Of a stretch of DNA of 64,000 nt, positions 7,793-18,010 are shown piece after piece. Made by a program: the position numbers and the translations under genes. The DNA lies in NCBI RefSeq assembly GCF_022631235.3, contig NZ_CP093310.2:3065791-3129790 (forward strand). Direction: 5' to 3'. This DNA is from Psychrobacter raelei (GTDB lineage: Bacteria; Pseudomonadota; Gammaproteobacteria; Pseudomonadales; Moraxellaceae). A model generated the notes under the pieces. It saw only the letters and a program-made list of their open reading frames with translations. It was not told the origin of the DNA and searched no databases. Positions within the stretch are counted from its first letter, which is position 1. Each line of letters opens with the position of its first letter.

Positions 7793-9121
7793 ATGACTTC
7801 TTATTCTGATCCCAATAAAAAGACCCCTGATGAGGCGTCTACTAAGCTTAAGGTGGATGCAGCTGCTGCTACCCAAGGCTCTGATGATTTCAAGCCTTAT
7901 ACTGCCGCAGAAACCAAAGCCAAACCAAACTGGCTATGGGTATTACCCCTTATTTTATTGACCTTGGCGGTTGGTCTATTTGCTGGTCGTATGTGGGGCC
8001 AAAAGCAACTTGAAGACAACAGCGCAGAAACGCAGAGATCTGTCGTGCCTGAAGGCGGTACAGCTACTGGTATCACTGAAATAGAAAAGCCGGTCAATCA
8101 AAAGCCGGTACTGACGGTTGAAACCGTTACCCCAACTCAGTCAAGTGTGGCCAATGACATCTCAGCAGACGGTACCATCAGTCCTGAGACTACCTCTAGT
8201 GTGAGCGGAAAAGTAAGTGGGGTAGCCATTGATCAGGTTCTGGTACAAGAGGGAGCCCGAGTCAAAAAAGGACAGGTATTGGCCGTCTTTGATACCGATG
8301 CCATGCGTCAACAAATTATTCAGTCTCAAGCTGAGCTGGCAGAAGCTCAGTCTAGCTATGACTTGGCCAAGCGAGATGCCGAGCGGGTACTACCTTTATT
8401 AGAGATTAATGCCATTAGCCAGCAAGAAGCTGATCGTTATGTGGCCACTGCCAATCAAGCTGCCGCTTCTGTGGCTGCCTCTAAGGCGCGCTTGAACAAT
8501 CAAAACCTAAATATGCAAAATGCCAAAGTAGTGGCACCCGTCAGCGGGGTCATTAGCGAAAAAAATGCCAATGTTGGCAGCGTTCCTGGTCCTGAACCTT
8601 TGTTCACCATTATCGAGGAGGGCAAGCTTGAGTGGCAGGCCCAAGTGGATCCTAATAAAGTGGGAGAAATCAATATTGGTACGCCGGTGGAAGTGAGCCT
8701 ACCCAATAATAAGAGCGTGGCCGGTAAGGTCACTCGTATTTCACCCACTGCTGAAGATGGCAGCCGCCAAATTACTATTTATGCCGCTTTAGCGCCTAAT
8801 CCCAATGCGCGCGCAGGGATGTATCAACGCGGCACCTTTAAGCTTGGTAGCGATGCCAAAGTGACCATCCCTGTCAGTGCTGTGGTCAGTGAAGATGGCT
8901 ATGATTATGTGATGCAGGTCAAAGCGGTGAAGGATGAAAATCGCGACACCATCTACCGCGTCAACCGAGTCAAAGTGAAGCTGGGTGAGCGTCAAGGTGA
9001 CCGTGTGGTTCTGCTTGAGCCGCTACAAGGTGACGGCAATATCGTACGTCAAGGTGGCAGCTTCTTAAGTGACGGTGATGTGGTAACTTTGGCCACAGCC
9101 ACACCCGAGCCAGCTAAGTAA
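7793..9121 (+). CDS. RND efflux periplasmic adaptor (membrane fusion protein)
   Basis: 442 residues. A single N-terminal membrane anchor lies at about residues 47-64 (WLWVLPLILLTLAVGLFAG) after a polar cytoplasmic lead. The AcrA/MdtA-type order then follows: lipoyl half-motif SGVAIDQVLVQEGARVKKGQ (about 140-160), alpha-helical hairpin (QQIIQSQAELAEAQSSYDLA to AASKARLNNQNL), second lipoyl half (VVAPVSGVISEKNANVGS), beta-barrel and membrane-proximal domains. The adaptor joins an RND pump to an outer-membrane channel. It has no lipobox, so it is anchored by the helix. The pump gene follows 190 bp later on the same strand. No TolC-like gene is present, so the outer-membrane partner must be encoded elsewhere. 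Substrate unknown. Confidence 0.93.
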   Translation: MTSYSDPNKKTPDEASTKLKVDAAAATQGSDDFKPYTAAETKAKPNWLWVLPLILLTLAVGLFAGRMWGQKQLEDNSAETQRSVVPEGGTATGITEIEKPVNQKPVLTVETVTPTQSSVANDISADGTISPETTSSVSGKVSGVAIDQVLVQEGARVKKGQVLAVFDTDAMRQQIIQSQAELAEAQSSYDLAKRDAERVLPLLEINAISQQEADRYVATANQAAASVAASKARLNNQNLNMQNAKVVAPVSGVISEKNANVGSVPGPEPLFTIIEEGKLEWQAQVDPNKVGEINIGTPVEVSLPNNKSVAGKVTRISPTAEDGSRQITIYAALAPNPNARAGMYQRGTFKLGSDAKVTIPVSAVVSEDGYDYVMQVKAVKDENRDTIYRVNRVKVKLGERQGDRVVLLEPLQGDGNIVRQGGSFLSDGDVVTLATATPEPAK

Positions 9122-9132
9122 GTAGCTTGAGG

Positions 9133-9177
9133 GTATCATCTATTCGCTGATACGAAGGGACATCGATGTTGATGTCC
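9133..9177 (+). other. Two hairpins between the adaptor and pump genes
   Basis: GTATCA (9133-9138) pairs with TGATAC (9148-9153), and GGACATC (9158-9164) pairs with GATGTCC (9171-9177). Neither is followed by a T run, so they are mRNA structures that could tune the adaptor:pump ratio or RNA stability rather than terminators. Confidence 0.55.
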
Positions 9178-9311
9178 TGTCCTTGGCATCGACAGTGACT
9201 ATTTGTGCTGGTCCTCAAGTTATACTGGCCCTCAAAGCATATTTATTAAACGTTATGGTTTATCTACTGCACCGCTGATTTCGACCCATTTGTCCAACCA
9301 GGATATTCTTT

Positions 9312-12300
9312 ATGAGCCTCAACGTCTCAGCCTATTCAATAAAAAATCCCCTTGTGGCGATACTGCTATTTGTCCTTCTTACCTTAGGCGGTATCTATGG
9401 CTTCATGAAAATGAAAGTGCAGCAGTTCCCTGATATCGACTTACCTGCTGTGGTGGTGACCGTCACCCTACCCGGTGCGGCACCCAGTCAGCTTGAGAAT
9501 GATATCGCCAAAAAAATTGAAAATAAGCTGTCTAGTATTGAGGGGGTGAAGCACATGCGCACCACCTTACAAACTGGAGCGGCGACCATCGCAACTGAGT
9601 TTGTGTTAGAAAAAGACATTCAAGAAGCGGTAGATGATGTGCGCTCAGCCGTCGGTGAGGTACAAGGCGATTTACCGGCTGCTGCCAATGATCCTATTAT
9701 CACTAAGGTAACCACCGCAGGCTTGCCCGCAGTAACTTATACCGTGGCCGCTAATGGCATCAGCCCCGAAGATTTATCTTGGTTTGTGGACGATATCATT
9801 AATAAGCGCTTATCTGATATCAAAGGGGTGAGTACGGTAAGCCGTGTCGGCGGGCTTGAGCGTGAAATCAGCGTTGAGGTCGACCCCATTAGCTTAAATG
9901 CGCTGAGCCTGCCCATCACTCAGTTATCTGAACAAATCACAGGGCTACAGCAAGACAGCTCAGGCGGTGAGTCAGAGGTCGGCAATAGCAAACAAAACAT
10001 TCGTGTCCTAGGCGGGATACAAACGGCGCGTGAGCTTAATGACTTGCAAATTGCACTGCCTACAGGGGGTACTCAAGCGCTTGGCAGTATGGCAACCATA
10101 ACCGATGGTACAGCTGATGTCTCCTCTATTGCCAAACTTAATGGCACCACAGTGGTGGCCTTTAACGTGACCCGCTCACGTGGCGCCAGTGAAGTCGAAG
10201 TGGTCAAGCTGGTCGATGCCGAGCTTGCCAGGCTACAAAAAGACATGCCCAATTACACCATTACCAAGGTGTTCGACCGTGCCACTCCCATTGATGAGGA
10301 CTATCAAGCGTCTTTAAGAATGCTCATTGAAGGCGGCCTATTGGCTGTGGTGGTGGTGTTCTTATTCTTACGTAACGTGCGCGCGACCATTGTTGCTGCC
10401 GTGGCTCTGCCGTTGTCGGTTATACCCACCTTTTTGGGGATGTATTTTTTTGATTTTAGCTTAAACCTCATTAGTCTGTTGGCCTTATCGCTAGTGGTCG
10501 GGGTGTTGGTAGATGATGCTATCGTTGAGGTCGAAAACATCATGCGCCATTTACGCATGGGTAAGACCCCTTACCAAGCGGCGATGGAGGCGGCAGATGA
10601 GATTGGTTTGGCGGTTGTCGCCACCACCTTTACCTTGATTGCGGTGTTCTTACCGACTGCCTTTATGAGCGGTATTGTGGGACAGTTTTTCCGTCAATTT
10701 GGCTGGACGGCAGCCATTGCCATCTTTGCCTCATTGATGGTGGCCCGTCTTATCACGCCCATGATGGCCGCTTATATCTTGCGGCCTGAAAAGTACCACA
10801 CCGAAAAAAGTGGCCGAGTGATGCAGATGTACCTAAAAGCGGTGAGCTGGACATTGCACCATCGCTGGATTACGCTTGGTACCACCCTAGTGCTGTTTTT
10901 TGCCTCCTTAACTTTGGTGAAGCTGCTGCCCACCACGTTTATTCCTGAAAATGACATCGACCAGACCCGTATTGGTATTGAGCTGACCCCAGATGCTACT
11001 TTGGAAGACACCTCTCGCATTACTCAGATGGTTGAGGAGAAGGTATCAAAAATTGAGGGGGTAAAAAGCATATTAAGCGTCATTGGCGACCCACAGCAAG
11101 CCAGCTTGGACTCCACCGGTGGTGGCCGTGCAGAGAACGCTGCCAGTATGGACATTGTGCTTGAACCGCGCAATGCCAGACCGACCAAAATCGAGATTGA
11201 ACGGGCCATTACCGAGGCCTTAACCGCTGTGCCGAGCGCCCGTTTTGATGTGGGCCTGTCTAGTGGCGGCGAGTCCGGCTATAGCTTCTCACTGACCAGC
11301 ACCAACCCTGCCCTACTGGATCAAACCGCGCAGCAAGTGATGACCGAAATTCGCTCATTGCCACAAGCCGGCAGTGTCACTAGTGACCGAAGCTTGCCTC
11401 GCCAAGAGCTGTCCATCATCCCCAATCGCATGGCTATGGCAGATCAAGGCGCGACTACCCAAGGGGTTGCCGATACACTACGTGTGGCGACTATGGGCGA
11501 CTATGAGCAGCGTTTATCTAAGCTTAATTTAGACACCCGTCAGGTACCCGTCGTGGTGCGTCTCCCCGATGAGGCAAAAAACAATGTCAGCCAATTGGGC
11601 GACTTATTTGTGCCCAGTACTGCCGAATCTGGTGCGCGGGTGGCAGAAGTGGCCGATTTAGCCTTTGGTACTGGCCCATCAGAAATCTTGCGCTTCGACC
11701 GAGAACGCGCCATCACTATCAATGTGCAGGTAGCAGGCGGTGAGCTTGGTGGTCTGGTCAAAGCAGTTAAGGCACTGCCCTCATTGCAGCCAGGCAGTAT
11801 CCCTGATGGGGTATCGCTCATTGACCAAGGTCAGGCAGAGAGCATGGCTGAGCTGTTCGGCGGCTTCGTGATTGCCATGAGTGTTGGTATCATCTGTATC
11901 TTTGGGGTGTTAATCCTTTTGTTTGGCAAGGTCTTGCAGCCATTTACCATTTTAATGGCGCTGCCTTTATCTATTGGCGGTGCTTTTGTGGGACTGGCCA
12001 TTACTAACAGCAGCTTATCTATGCCCTCGATGATTGGCTTTATTATGCTAATGGGTATTGCCACTAAGAACTCTATCTTACTGGTCGATTATGCTATTTT
12101 GGCTGAGCGAGAACACGGCTTAAACCGCTTTGATGCGCTACTTGATGCCTGCCGCAAACGGGCGCAGCCAATTATCATGACTACCATTGCGATGGGTGCA
12201 GGCATGATGCCGTTGGTGTTTGGTTGGGGCTCAGCAGATCCTACTTTCCGTCAGCCTATGGCAGCGGCGGTATTAGGTGGTCTTGTGACCTCTACCTTGC

Positions 12301-12395
12301 TAAGCCTGATTGTCATACCTATGGTGTATACCTTTATGGATGACATATCAAATTGGTTTGGCAAATGGCTACGTCCGCATGGCAAGACCGACTAA
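9312..12395 (+). CDS. RND efflux pump, AcrB/HAE1-like inner-membrane transporter
   Basis: 1027 residues, the normal size for a 12-helix RND pump. The start MSLNVSAYSIKNPLVAILLF gives the first helix, followed by the first large periplasmic loop with PDIDLPAVVVTVTLPGAAP and a second loop after the sixth and seventh helices. The proton-relay aspartates of helix 4 are present (Asp401-Asp402 in VLVDDAIVEVEN), as is the helix-10 lysine in GIATKNSILLVDYA. It exports substrates from the periplasm or membrane by proton exchange, working with the upstream adaptor. AGGATATTCTTT precedes the ATG. The sequence looks closest to the multidrug/small-molecule branch rather than the heavy-metal CusA branch, since no methionine relay is obvious. 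Substrate not predictable. Confidence 0.94.
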   Translation: MSLNVSAYSIKNPLVAILLFVLLTLGGIYGFMKMKVQQFPDIDLPAVVVTVTLPGAAPSQLENDIAKKIENKLSSIEGVKHMRTTLQTGAATIATEFVLEKDIQEAVDDVRSAVGEVQGDLPAAANDPIITKVTTAGLPAVTYTVAANGISPEDLSWFVDDIINKRLSDIKGVSTVSRVGGLEREISVEVDPISLNALSLPITQLSEQITGLQQDSSGGESEVGNSKQNIRVLGGIQTARELNDLQIALPTGGTQALGSMATITDGTADVSSIAKLNGTTVVAFNVTRSRGASEVEVVKLVDAELARLQKDMPNYTITKVFDRATPIDEDYQASLRMLIEGGLLAVVVVFLFLRNVRATIVAAVALPLSVIPTFLGMYFFDFSLNLISLLALSLVVGVLVDDAIVEVENIMRHLRMGKTPYQAAMEAADEIGLAVVATTFTLIAVFLPTAFMSGIVGQFFRQFGWTAAIAIFASLMVARLITPMMAAYILRPEKYHTEKSGRVMQMYLKAVSWTLHHRWITLGTTLVLFFASLTLVKLLPTTFIPENDIDQTRIGIELTPDATLEDTSRITQMVEEKVSKIEGVKSILSVIGDPQQASLDSTGGGRAENAASMDIVLEPRNARPTKIEIERAITEALTAVPSARFDVGLSSGGESGYSFSLTSTNPALLDQTAQQVMTEIRSLPQAGSVTSDRSLPRQELSIIPNRMAMADQGATTQGVADTLRVATMGDYEQRLSKLNLDTRQVPVVVRLPDEAKNNVSQLGDLFVPSTAESGARVAEVADLAFGTGPSEILRFDRERAITINVQVAGGELGGLVKAVKALPSLQPGSIPDGVSLIDQGQAESMAELFGGFVIAMSVGIICIFGVLILLFGKVLQPFTILMALPLSIGGAFVGLAITNSSLSMPSMIGFIMLMGIATKNSILLVDYAILAEREHGLNRFDALLDACRKRAQPIIMTTIAMGAGMMPLVFGWGSADPTFRQPMAAAVLGGLVTSTLLSLIVIPMVYTFMDDISNWFGKWLRPHGKTD

Positions 12396-12494
12396 AATTA
12401 GCGGCTTTTATCACATATAAATAGCGCCTAATTATAAATAACCTCCAATATTTTTTGCTATCTTTAGATGACCCTTTTTATTTGAGGCCTGATT

Positions 12495-14204
12495 ATGACC
12501 GTCCCTAGTGATATTACTATTGCCCAAAATGCCACATTAAGACCTATTGTTGATATTGCTAAAAAAATAGGGCTTTCAGCAGATAAGATTGAACCTTATG
12601 GCTATTACAAAGCCAAGATTAACCCAAATGATGTGTTTGATATGCCCGCTAAGTCGAGCAATAGCAAACTGGTATTGGTCACCGCCATTAATCCCACCCC
12701 AGCCGGTGAAGGTAAGACCACCGTCACCATTGGGCTGGCCGATGCGCTAAACCGTGTACATCATCAAGACCAAAACGGCAAACGTACTGTTGTGGCGCTA
12801 CGTGAGCCGTCTGTGGGTCCTGTGTTCGGCATTAAAGGCGGCGCAGCAGGGGGCGGCTATGCTCAAGTGTTGCCGATGGAGGATATCAATCTACATTTCA
12901 CTGGCGACTTGCATGCCATTGGTGCGGCCAACAACTTACTTGCCGCCCTACTCGACAACCATATTTATCAAGGCAACGCGCTCAATATTGACCCAAAGCA
13001 AGTGGTGTGGCGCCGAGCGGTGGATATGAATGACCGTCAGCTGCGCAATACGGTCACTGGTCTAGGCAAGCCTGCCGATGGGGTAATGCGCGAAGATGGC
13101 TTCGATATCACTGTGGCCTCAGAGGTCATGGCAATTTTTTGTTTGGCCACTGATTTGGCAGATTTAAAGCAGCGCTTGGGCAATATCTTAGTCGCTTATA
13201 ACCAAGACAAGCAGCCCATTTATGCTAAGGACCTCAAGGCTCATGGTGCCATGGCCGCCTTGTTAAAAGATGCCATTAAGCCAAACTTGGTACAGACCAT
13301 TGAGGGCACGCCAGCCATCTTACACGGTGGCCCTTTTGCCAATATCGCTCATGGCTGTAACTCGGTCATTGCCACCCGTACTGCCATGCATTTGGCCGAT
13401 TACACTCTCACAGAAGCAGGCTTCGGTGCTGACTTGGGTGCAGAGAAATTTTGTGATATCAAATGCCGACTGGCCGGTCTTACCCCCGATGCAGCCGTGG
13501 TGGTCGCGACCATTCGTGCCCTTAAATATAATGGTGGCGCAGCCAAAGATGCACTAAAAAATGAGGACCTAACTGCGCTTGAGCAAGGACTGCCCAATCT
13601 AACTAAACACATTGAGAACCTACAAGAAGTATTCGGTCTGCCTGTGGTGGTCGCGATCAACCAATTTGAAAGCGACACAGCTGCTGAAATCGAGATGGTA
13701 CGCAAAGCCTGTAAACGTCTAAAAGTAGAGGTGGCGTTAACTCAGGTGTGGGAAAAAGGCGGCGCCGGTGGCGAGGATTTGGCCCGCACCTTATTGGCGC
13801 TGTTAGAGACACATAACGACCAGATGCAAACCTTTGGGTTTGCGTATGACAGTAACAAGCCTATTGTCAATAAAATACGCACTGTCGCCCAGCGCATTTA
13901 TGGTGCCAATGATGTGGATATCAGTGTGACAGCGGCAGCGAAGATTAAGCGATTAGAAGCGTTGGGGCTTGATAAAATGCCTATTTGTATCGCCAAGACT
14001 CAATACTCGCTCAGCGATGACGCCAAGCTATTAGGGCGACCCACCGGCTTTAACATTCATGTGCGTGATATCAGTGTGTCTAACGGCGCCGGCTTTATTG
14101 TGGTCATCTGTGGCCCTATCATGAAGATGCCCGGCCTACCAAAACATCCTTCTGCCGAAAACATTGATGTCGATGAGAAGGGGAACATTACCGGACTGTT
14201 TTAA
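12495..14204 (+). CDS. fhs: Formate--tetrahydrofolate ligase
   Basis: 569 residues, close to the family's usual 555-560. The ATP-binding loop TPAGEGKTT has its Lys at 74. Other signatures are [20 protein letters not shown], the HFTGDLHAI stretch, and [13 protein letters not shown] with [10 protein letters not shown] further on. The enzyme makes 10-formyl-tetrahydrofolate from formate, THF and ATP, feeding purine and formyl-methionine synthesis; it complements fmt, found later in this window. Most gammaproteobacteria rely on FolD alone, so Fhs adds a formate-assimilating route. TTTGAGG lies before the ATG. It is 99 bp after the RND pump with no terminator between them, but a functional link is unlikely. 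A strong terminator follows. Confidence 0.96.
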   Translation: MTVPSDITIAQNATLRPIVDIAKKIGLSADKIEPYGYYKAKINPNDVFDMPAKSSNSKLVLVTAINPTPAGEGKTTVTIGLADALNRVHHQDQNGKRTVVALREPSVGPVFGIKGGAAGGGYAQVLPMEDINLHFTGDLHAIGAANNLLAALLDNHIYQGNALNIDPKQVVWRRAVDMNDRQLRNTVTGLGKPADGVMREDGFDITVASEVMAIFCLATDLADLKQRLGNILVAYNQDKQPIYAKDLKAHGAMAALLKDAIKPNLVQTIEGTPAILHGGPFANIAHGCNSVIATRTAMHLADYTLTEAGFGADLGAEKFCDIKCRLAGLTPDAAVVVATIRALKYNGGAAKDALKNEDLTALEQGLPNLTKHIENLQEVFGLPVVVAINQFESDTAAEIEMVRKACKRLKVEVALTQVWEKGGAGGEDLARTLLALLETHNDQMQTFGFAYDSNKPIVNKIRTVAQRIYGANDVDISVTAAAKIKRLEALGLDKMPICIAKTQYSLSDDAKLLGRPTGFNIHVRDISVSNGAGFIVVICGPIMKMPGLPKHPSAENIDVDEKGNITGLF

Positions 14205-14757
14205 CCATAACGGCTCCTGTTTATGCCTCCTATTTGTGAAACCTATGAGCAGCACTTTGGTCTTTACCAATGTGCTGCTTTTTAGTGATACAACCTAGTT
14301 TGCCTCGATTCTAGGTGCAGATTTATCAGGCCTATTTTTAGCGCATGATAGGCTAAATCAGCTGATATCACTTGCTTAGTGTATATTCTCTAAAGCGACT
14401 TCGTTTAGGAATTGTTAACTAAATGAGCCATGTGTTTACAACTCTGTTAAATTTCAGTAAGGTCATAACTAGACCACCCTTAAGCCTTTCTCAAGGCAGC
14501 TTAAAAGCAAGGATGATAGGGGCGATGAAGGATCAACAACAAGCAGTACACATGGTGCTGTGATTTTCTGCCCTCCTTAACCGCTTCGTTTAATTCAAAT
14601 CCCCTCCTTTTATCCGCTTGCTGTCAACCGTTGTTTTTTATCGACACTAAGGGATGGGTGTATGTCTTATTTTTAAGCCAATTTGACCCTTATTGTTATG
14701 TTGTCGCCCTTATCCACCCCTTAAGCCAGCACTATTTGCTAGCCCAATGAGGAAGTT
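14205..14757. other. Intergenic region between fhs and the cytochrome/amine oxidase operon
   Basis: 553 bp with no supportable gene. Apart from the fhs terminator (14247-14284), it holds only unassigned sequence that must include the promoter of the cytochrome operon; no convincing -35/-10 pair was picked out. No RNA gene recognised. Confidence 0.5.
14247..14284 (+). terminator. Strong intrinsic terminator of fhs
   Basis: AGCAGCAC (14248-14255) pairs with GTGCTGCT (14272-14279), with an inner TTGGT/ACCAA helix, then a T run. One of the most stable hairpins in the window. Confidence 0.88.
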
Positions 14758-16254
14758 ATGAAGCCTATTGCCCCCCTATTTGCCCGCTCGCCTGTCCGTT
14801 CTGTCGTCGTCAGATTACGCCGCATCCCTGCGCTGCCTGCAGCTAACCCGACCGTATTGGCCACATTATTGGGCGCTTCGCTCAGCCTGCCTATGAGCGT
14901 TGCCCATGCCGCTCCTGAGGTTATGCCCTCATACAATGCCAGTCAAAGCGAGCAGGTCAATCGCGGCGCTTATGTGGCGCGTCAAGCCGACTGTATGGGC
15001 TGTCATAAAGAGGACTACTCAGGCGGCGTGGCAGTCGAGGCACCGATGGGCACCATTTATGCCACCAACATTACCCCTTCAATAAAATATGGTATCGGCA
15101 ACTACACCGAGCAAGATTTCAAAAACGCCTTAACCAAAGGTAAAACCCCGACCCACCGTCTATACCCAGCCATGCCTTATCCTGATTATAACGCCATGAG
15201 CGACGAGGATATCTCAGCTTTATTTGCCTACTTTAAGACGGTCCCTGCCGTAGATGAAGCGCCTGAGCATAAGACCCAATTGCCCTTCCCCTTTAATATT
15301 CGCACCGTGATGCTCGGCTGGAATATCGTCAATATGCCAAAATGGCAAGCCCGTGATGGCCTAAATGACACCCAAAAATACGGTCAATATTTGGTCGATA
15401 ATCTCGCCCACTGCGGCACGTGTCATACACCGCGCAATACCACCTTCGGTTATGACATGAACAACTACCTAAGCGGCGCTATGCTGGGCAATTGGCATGC
15501 ACCCAACATCACACCTGATGCCAGCAGTGGTATCGGTAACTGGAGTGAGGCGGACATTGTCACCTATTTGCGTCAAGGCAAAATCCATCAAAAAGCGGTG
15601 GCTTCAGGCCCCATGAATGAAGTGGTGTATAACAGCACCCGCTATCTTAGTGACAAGGATTTAAGCGCCATTGCCAGCTACCTAAAAGCGGTACCTGCCA
15701 TTACCACCGAAGACACCGTGCAACCAGTTAATAGCGCAGCCTTACCGAGTGAACATAGCCCCAACATGACTTTTGATCTGTTGGCGCAGATGGATTATCT
15801 CAAGCAAGCCAACGCTCAAGCCAAATCACCCGGTGAGTCTTTGTATCTTAATCAATGTGCAAGCTGTCACGGGGTCAATGGTTATGGCCAGCCTGATGCT
15901 GGTTATGCCCCTATCGTTGGTATCTCAAGTCTCAGACGGGACAATCCTGCACCTGTCATTAATGTGGTGGCGCACGGTATTCAACAAGTGCCCAATACCC
16001 GTCCTAGAATGCCAGGCTTTAAAGACGAGCTGAGCGCAGAAGAAATGGCGCAAGTGGTCAACTATGTTCGTACTACCTTTGGCGGTCTATCCAATAGTGA
16101 CGTATCTGCTGATGATATTAATGGGCATTTGAACCGAGGTGACAGCGCCCCTTTTTTGATTAAAAATGCCGGCTGGCTTGCTGTATTAGGCATTATCGCT
16201 GGTCTGATTGTATTGGTTTTATTGATTCGCTGGCTGTTTCGTCGCCGTGCTTAA
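14758..16254 (+). CDS. Membrane-anchored triheme cytochrome c
   Basis: 498 residues with three CXXCH heme c sites: Cys79-His83 (CMGCH), Cys219-His223 (CGTCH) and Cys367-His371 (CASCH). This three-domain layout matches the cytochrome subunits of membrane alcohol, gluconate or aldehyde dehydrogenases. The N-terminus holds an export signal ending near SVAHA. A C-terminal helix (WLAVLGIIAGLIVLVLLIRW) followed by RRRA anchors it with the hemes in the periplasm. GAGGAAGTT precedes the ATG. The next gene (flavin amine oxidase) starts 105 bp later on the same strand, followed by a further cytochrome c lipoprotein. The likely job is to accept electrons from the exported flavoenzyme and pass them to the terminal oxidase or quinone pool. 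Partner assignment is inference from gene order. Confidence 0.9.
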   Translation: MKPIAPLFARSPVRSVVVRLRRIPALPAANPTVLATLLGASLSLPMSVAHAAPEVMPSYNASQSEQVNRGAYVARQADCMGCHKEDYSGGVAVEAPMGTIYATNITPSIKYGIGNYTEQDFKNALTKGKTPTHRLYPAMPYPDYNAMSDEDISALFAYFKTVPAVDEAPEHKTQLPFPFNIRTVMLGWNIVNMPKWQARDGLNDTQKYGQYLVDNLAHCGTCHTPRNTTFGYDMNNYLSGAMLGNWHAPNITPDASSGIGNWSEADIVTYLRQGKIHQKAVASGPMNEVVYNSTRYLSDKDLSAIASYLKAVPAITTEDTVQPVNSAALPSEHSPNMTFDLLAQMDYLKQANAQAKSPGESLYLNQCASCHGVNGYGQPDAGYAPIVGISSLRRDNPAPVINVVAHGIQQVPNTRPRMPGFKDELSAEEMAQVVNYVRTTFGGLSNSDVSADDINGHLNRGDSAPFLIKNAGWLAVLGIIAGLIVLVLLIRWLFRRRA

Positions 16255-16359
16255 AAATGAATAAAAACTGACTCAAAGCATATTTAAGAAAAACACATAT
16301 AAAATGGCCAAAATCGTTTTGGCAAAAACCATATGGCCAAAAGTAATAAGGATAAGACC

Positions 16360-17958
16360 ATGCTAGACAATCTAAAATCGCCCACACGCCGGCAGCTGCT
16401 CACCATGATAGGCAAAACAGCCGGTGGTGCAGCCATGTATCAAGCCATGACTACCTTAGGCTTTGCTTCTGAATCTAGCTTTAAAAAAGAGCTTGAACTT
16501 ACTGGGGCGCCAGCAGGGGCCAGTATTATAGTCTTAGGGGCAGGACTTGCCGGCTTGACCGCCGCTTATGAACTCAGAAAAGCGGGCTATAAAGTCACCG
16601 TTTTGGAGTATCAAAATCGAGGCGGCGGCCGCAGTATTACCTTAAGGGGCGGCGATAGATATACCGAGCTTGGTGGTGAGGAGGTCACTTGCGATTTTGA
16701 AGAGGGCAACTACTTTAACCCAGGTCCTTGGCGCTTGCCCAGCCACCACTATGCGGTGTTTCATTACTGCAAAAAGTTTGGGGTTGAGATGCAGCCATTT
16801 ATTCAACAAAACAGCCGTGCCTACTTACATCGCACTCAACACTTTAACGGGGCACCGCAGCGACTTGGTGATGTGCAACATGACATCCAAGGCCATGTCT
16901 CTGAGCTGTTATCAAAGGCGGTCAATGTCGGTAGCCTAGACCGTCAAGTGACAGGCGAGGACAAAGAAAAGCTGTTAGAAGCCTTAAAGGGCTGGGGCGC
17001 ACTCGACAAAGACTATAGGTATAAAAAGAGCCTTGAAACCAGTAAACAGCGGGGCTTTTCGGTGTATCCAGGGGGCGGATTAATGCCCAATGAGCAAGCC
17101 TCTACCCCGCTACCCTTAGATGATATTTTGCAATCAGGGGTATGGGGCGATATTTATGCCAACCACACCAACTATATGCACAGCCCTACGATGTTTCAGC
17201 CGGTGGGTGGAATGGGCAAAATCGGTGATGCTTTTACCCGTGAATGCCAAGATATGATTACGCTCAATGCCAAAGTCACCGAGATTCGCCAAGATGATTC
17301 TGGTGTTACCGTCTCTTATGTCGATAGTAATAATGAAGCCGGTCCGGTTAAAACAGCACGCGCTGACTGGTGTGTTTGTACCATCCCCTTATCAATATTG
17401 AGCCAGTTGCCCATTAACGTCTCAAAGCCAATGCGCGATGCCATAGCAGCTGTGCCTTATGAGACGTCATTTAAAGTAGGTCTGGAATTTAAACGCCGCT
17501 TTTGGGAGGAAGACGAATGGATTTATGGCGGCGTAACCTATACGGATATGCCGATTAAACAAATCTCTTATCCATCACAAGACATGTTCAAATCAGGCAG
17601 TGGCGTATTGCTAGGCGGCTATGGGTATGGCCCCACCTCTTACAAATTTAACTCTTTAGCGCCCCAAGAGCGTATTGAAGCGGCCTTAGCTTACGGCAAA
17701 CACATTCACCCTCAGTATCTAAAAGAGTTTCGCTCAGGGACATCCATGGTCTGGCACCGTATGCCTTGGACCTTAGGCTGCTACGGTATATGGACCAAAG
17801 AGACTCGTGATCAGCATTATAAAACGCTGTGTAGCATTGATAATCGTATCGTATTGGCCGGAGAGCACTGCTCGCACATTCCTGCTTGGCAAGAAGGTGC
17901 CATTTTATCGGGTCTCGATTCCGCCAATCGCTTACACCAACGTGCCAAAGCAGTCTAA
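16360..17958 (+). CDS. Flavin-containing amine oxidase, apparently Tat-exported
   Basis: 532 residues from the ATG at 16360, chosen over one 27 bp upstream because AAGGAT lies at the right distance. The N-terminus is a twin-arginine type signal: SPTRRQLL (Arg10-Arg11), then a moderately hydrophobic stretch to about residue 38. The FAD fold starts with VLGAGLAGLTAA (glycines 60, 62, 65), then RGGGRSITLRGGDRYTELGG, and ends with LAGEHCSHIPAWQEGAILSG, the classic C-terminal FAD motif of the amine oxidase family (MAO, L-amino-acid oxidase, NicA2-like). Neighbouring heme c proteins suggest that cytochromes rather than oxygen take the electrons, as shown for the exported nicotine-degrading NicA2. 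Substrate not deducible; amines, polyamines or L-amino acids are all possible. Confidence 0.9.
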   Translation: MLDNLKSPTRRQLLTMIGKTAGGAAMYQAMTTLGFASESSFKKELELTGAPAGASIIVLGAGLAGLTAAYELRKAGYKVTVLEYQNRGGGRSITLRGGDRYTELGGEEVTCDFEEGNYFNPGPWRLPSHHYAVFHYCKKFGVEMQPFIQQNSRAYLHRTQHFNGAPQRLGDVQHDIQGHVSELLSKAVNVGSLDRQVTGEDKEKLLEALKGWGALDKDYRYKKSLETSKQRGFSVYPGGGLMPNEQASTPLPLDDILQSGVWGDIYANHTNYMHSPTMFQPVGGMGKIGDAFTRECQDMITLNAKVTEIRQDDSGVTVSYVDSNNEAGPVKTARADWCVCTIPLSILSQLPINVSKPMRDAIAAVPYETSFKVGLEFKRRFWEEDEWIYGGVTYTDMPIKQISYPSQDMFKSGSGVLLGGYGYGPTSYKFNSLAPQERIEAALAYGKHIHPQYLKEFRSGTSMVWHRMPWTLGCYGIWTKETRDQHYKTLCSIDNRIVLAGEHCSHIPAWQEGAILSGLDSANRLHQRAKAV

Positions 17959-18010
17959 CCCATGACTGTTCTTATTTGTCATGGATTACACAATAAAGAG
18001 GCTCTTTAAT

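Noticed and set aside
9203..9433. Plus-strand open frame of 76 codons overlapping the pump start
   Set aside because: It overlaps the well-supported RND start in another frame and encodes nothing recognisable.
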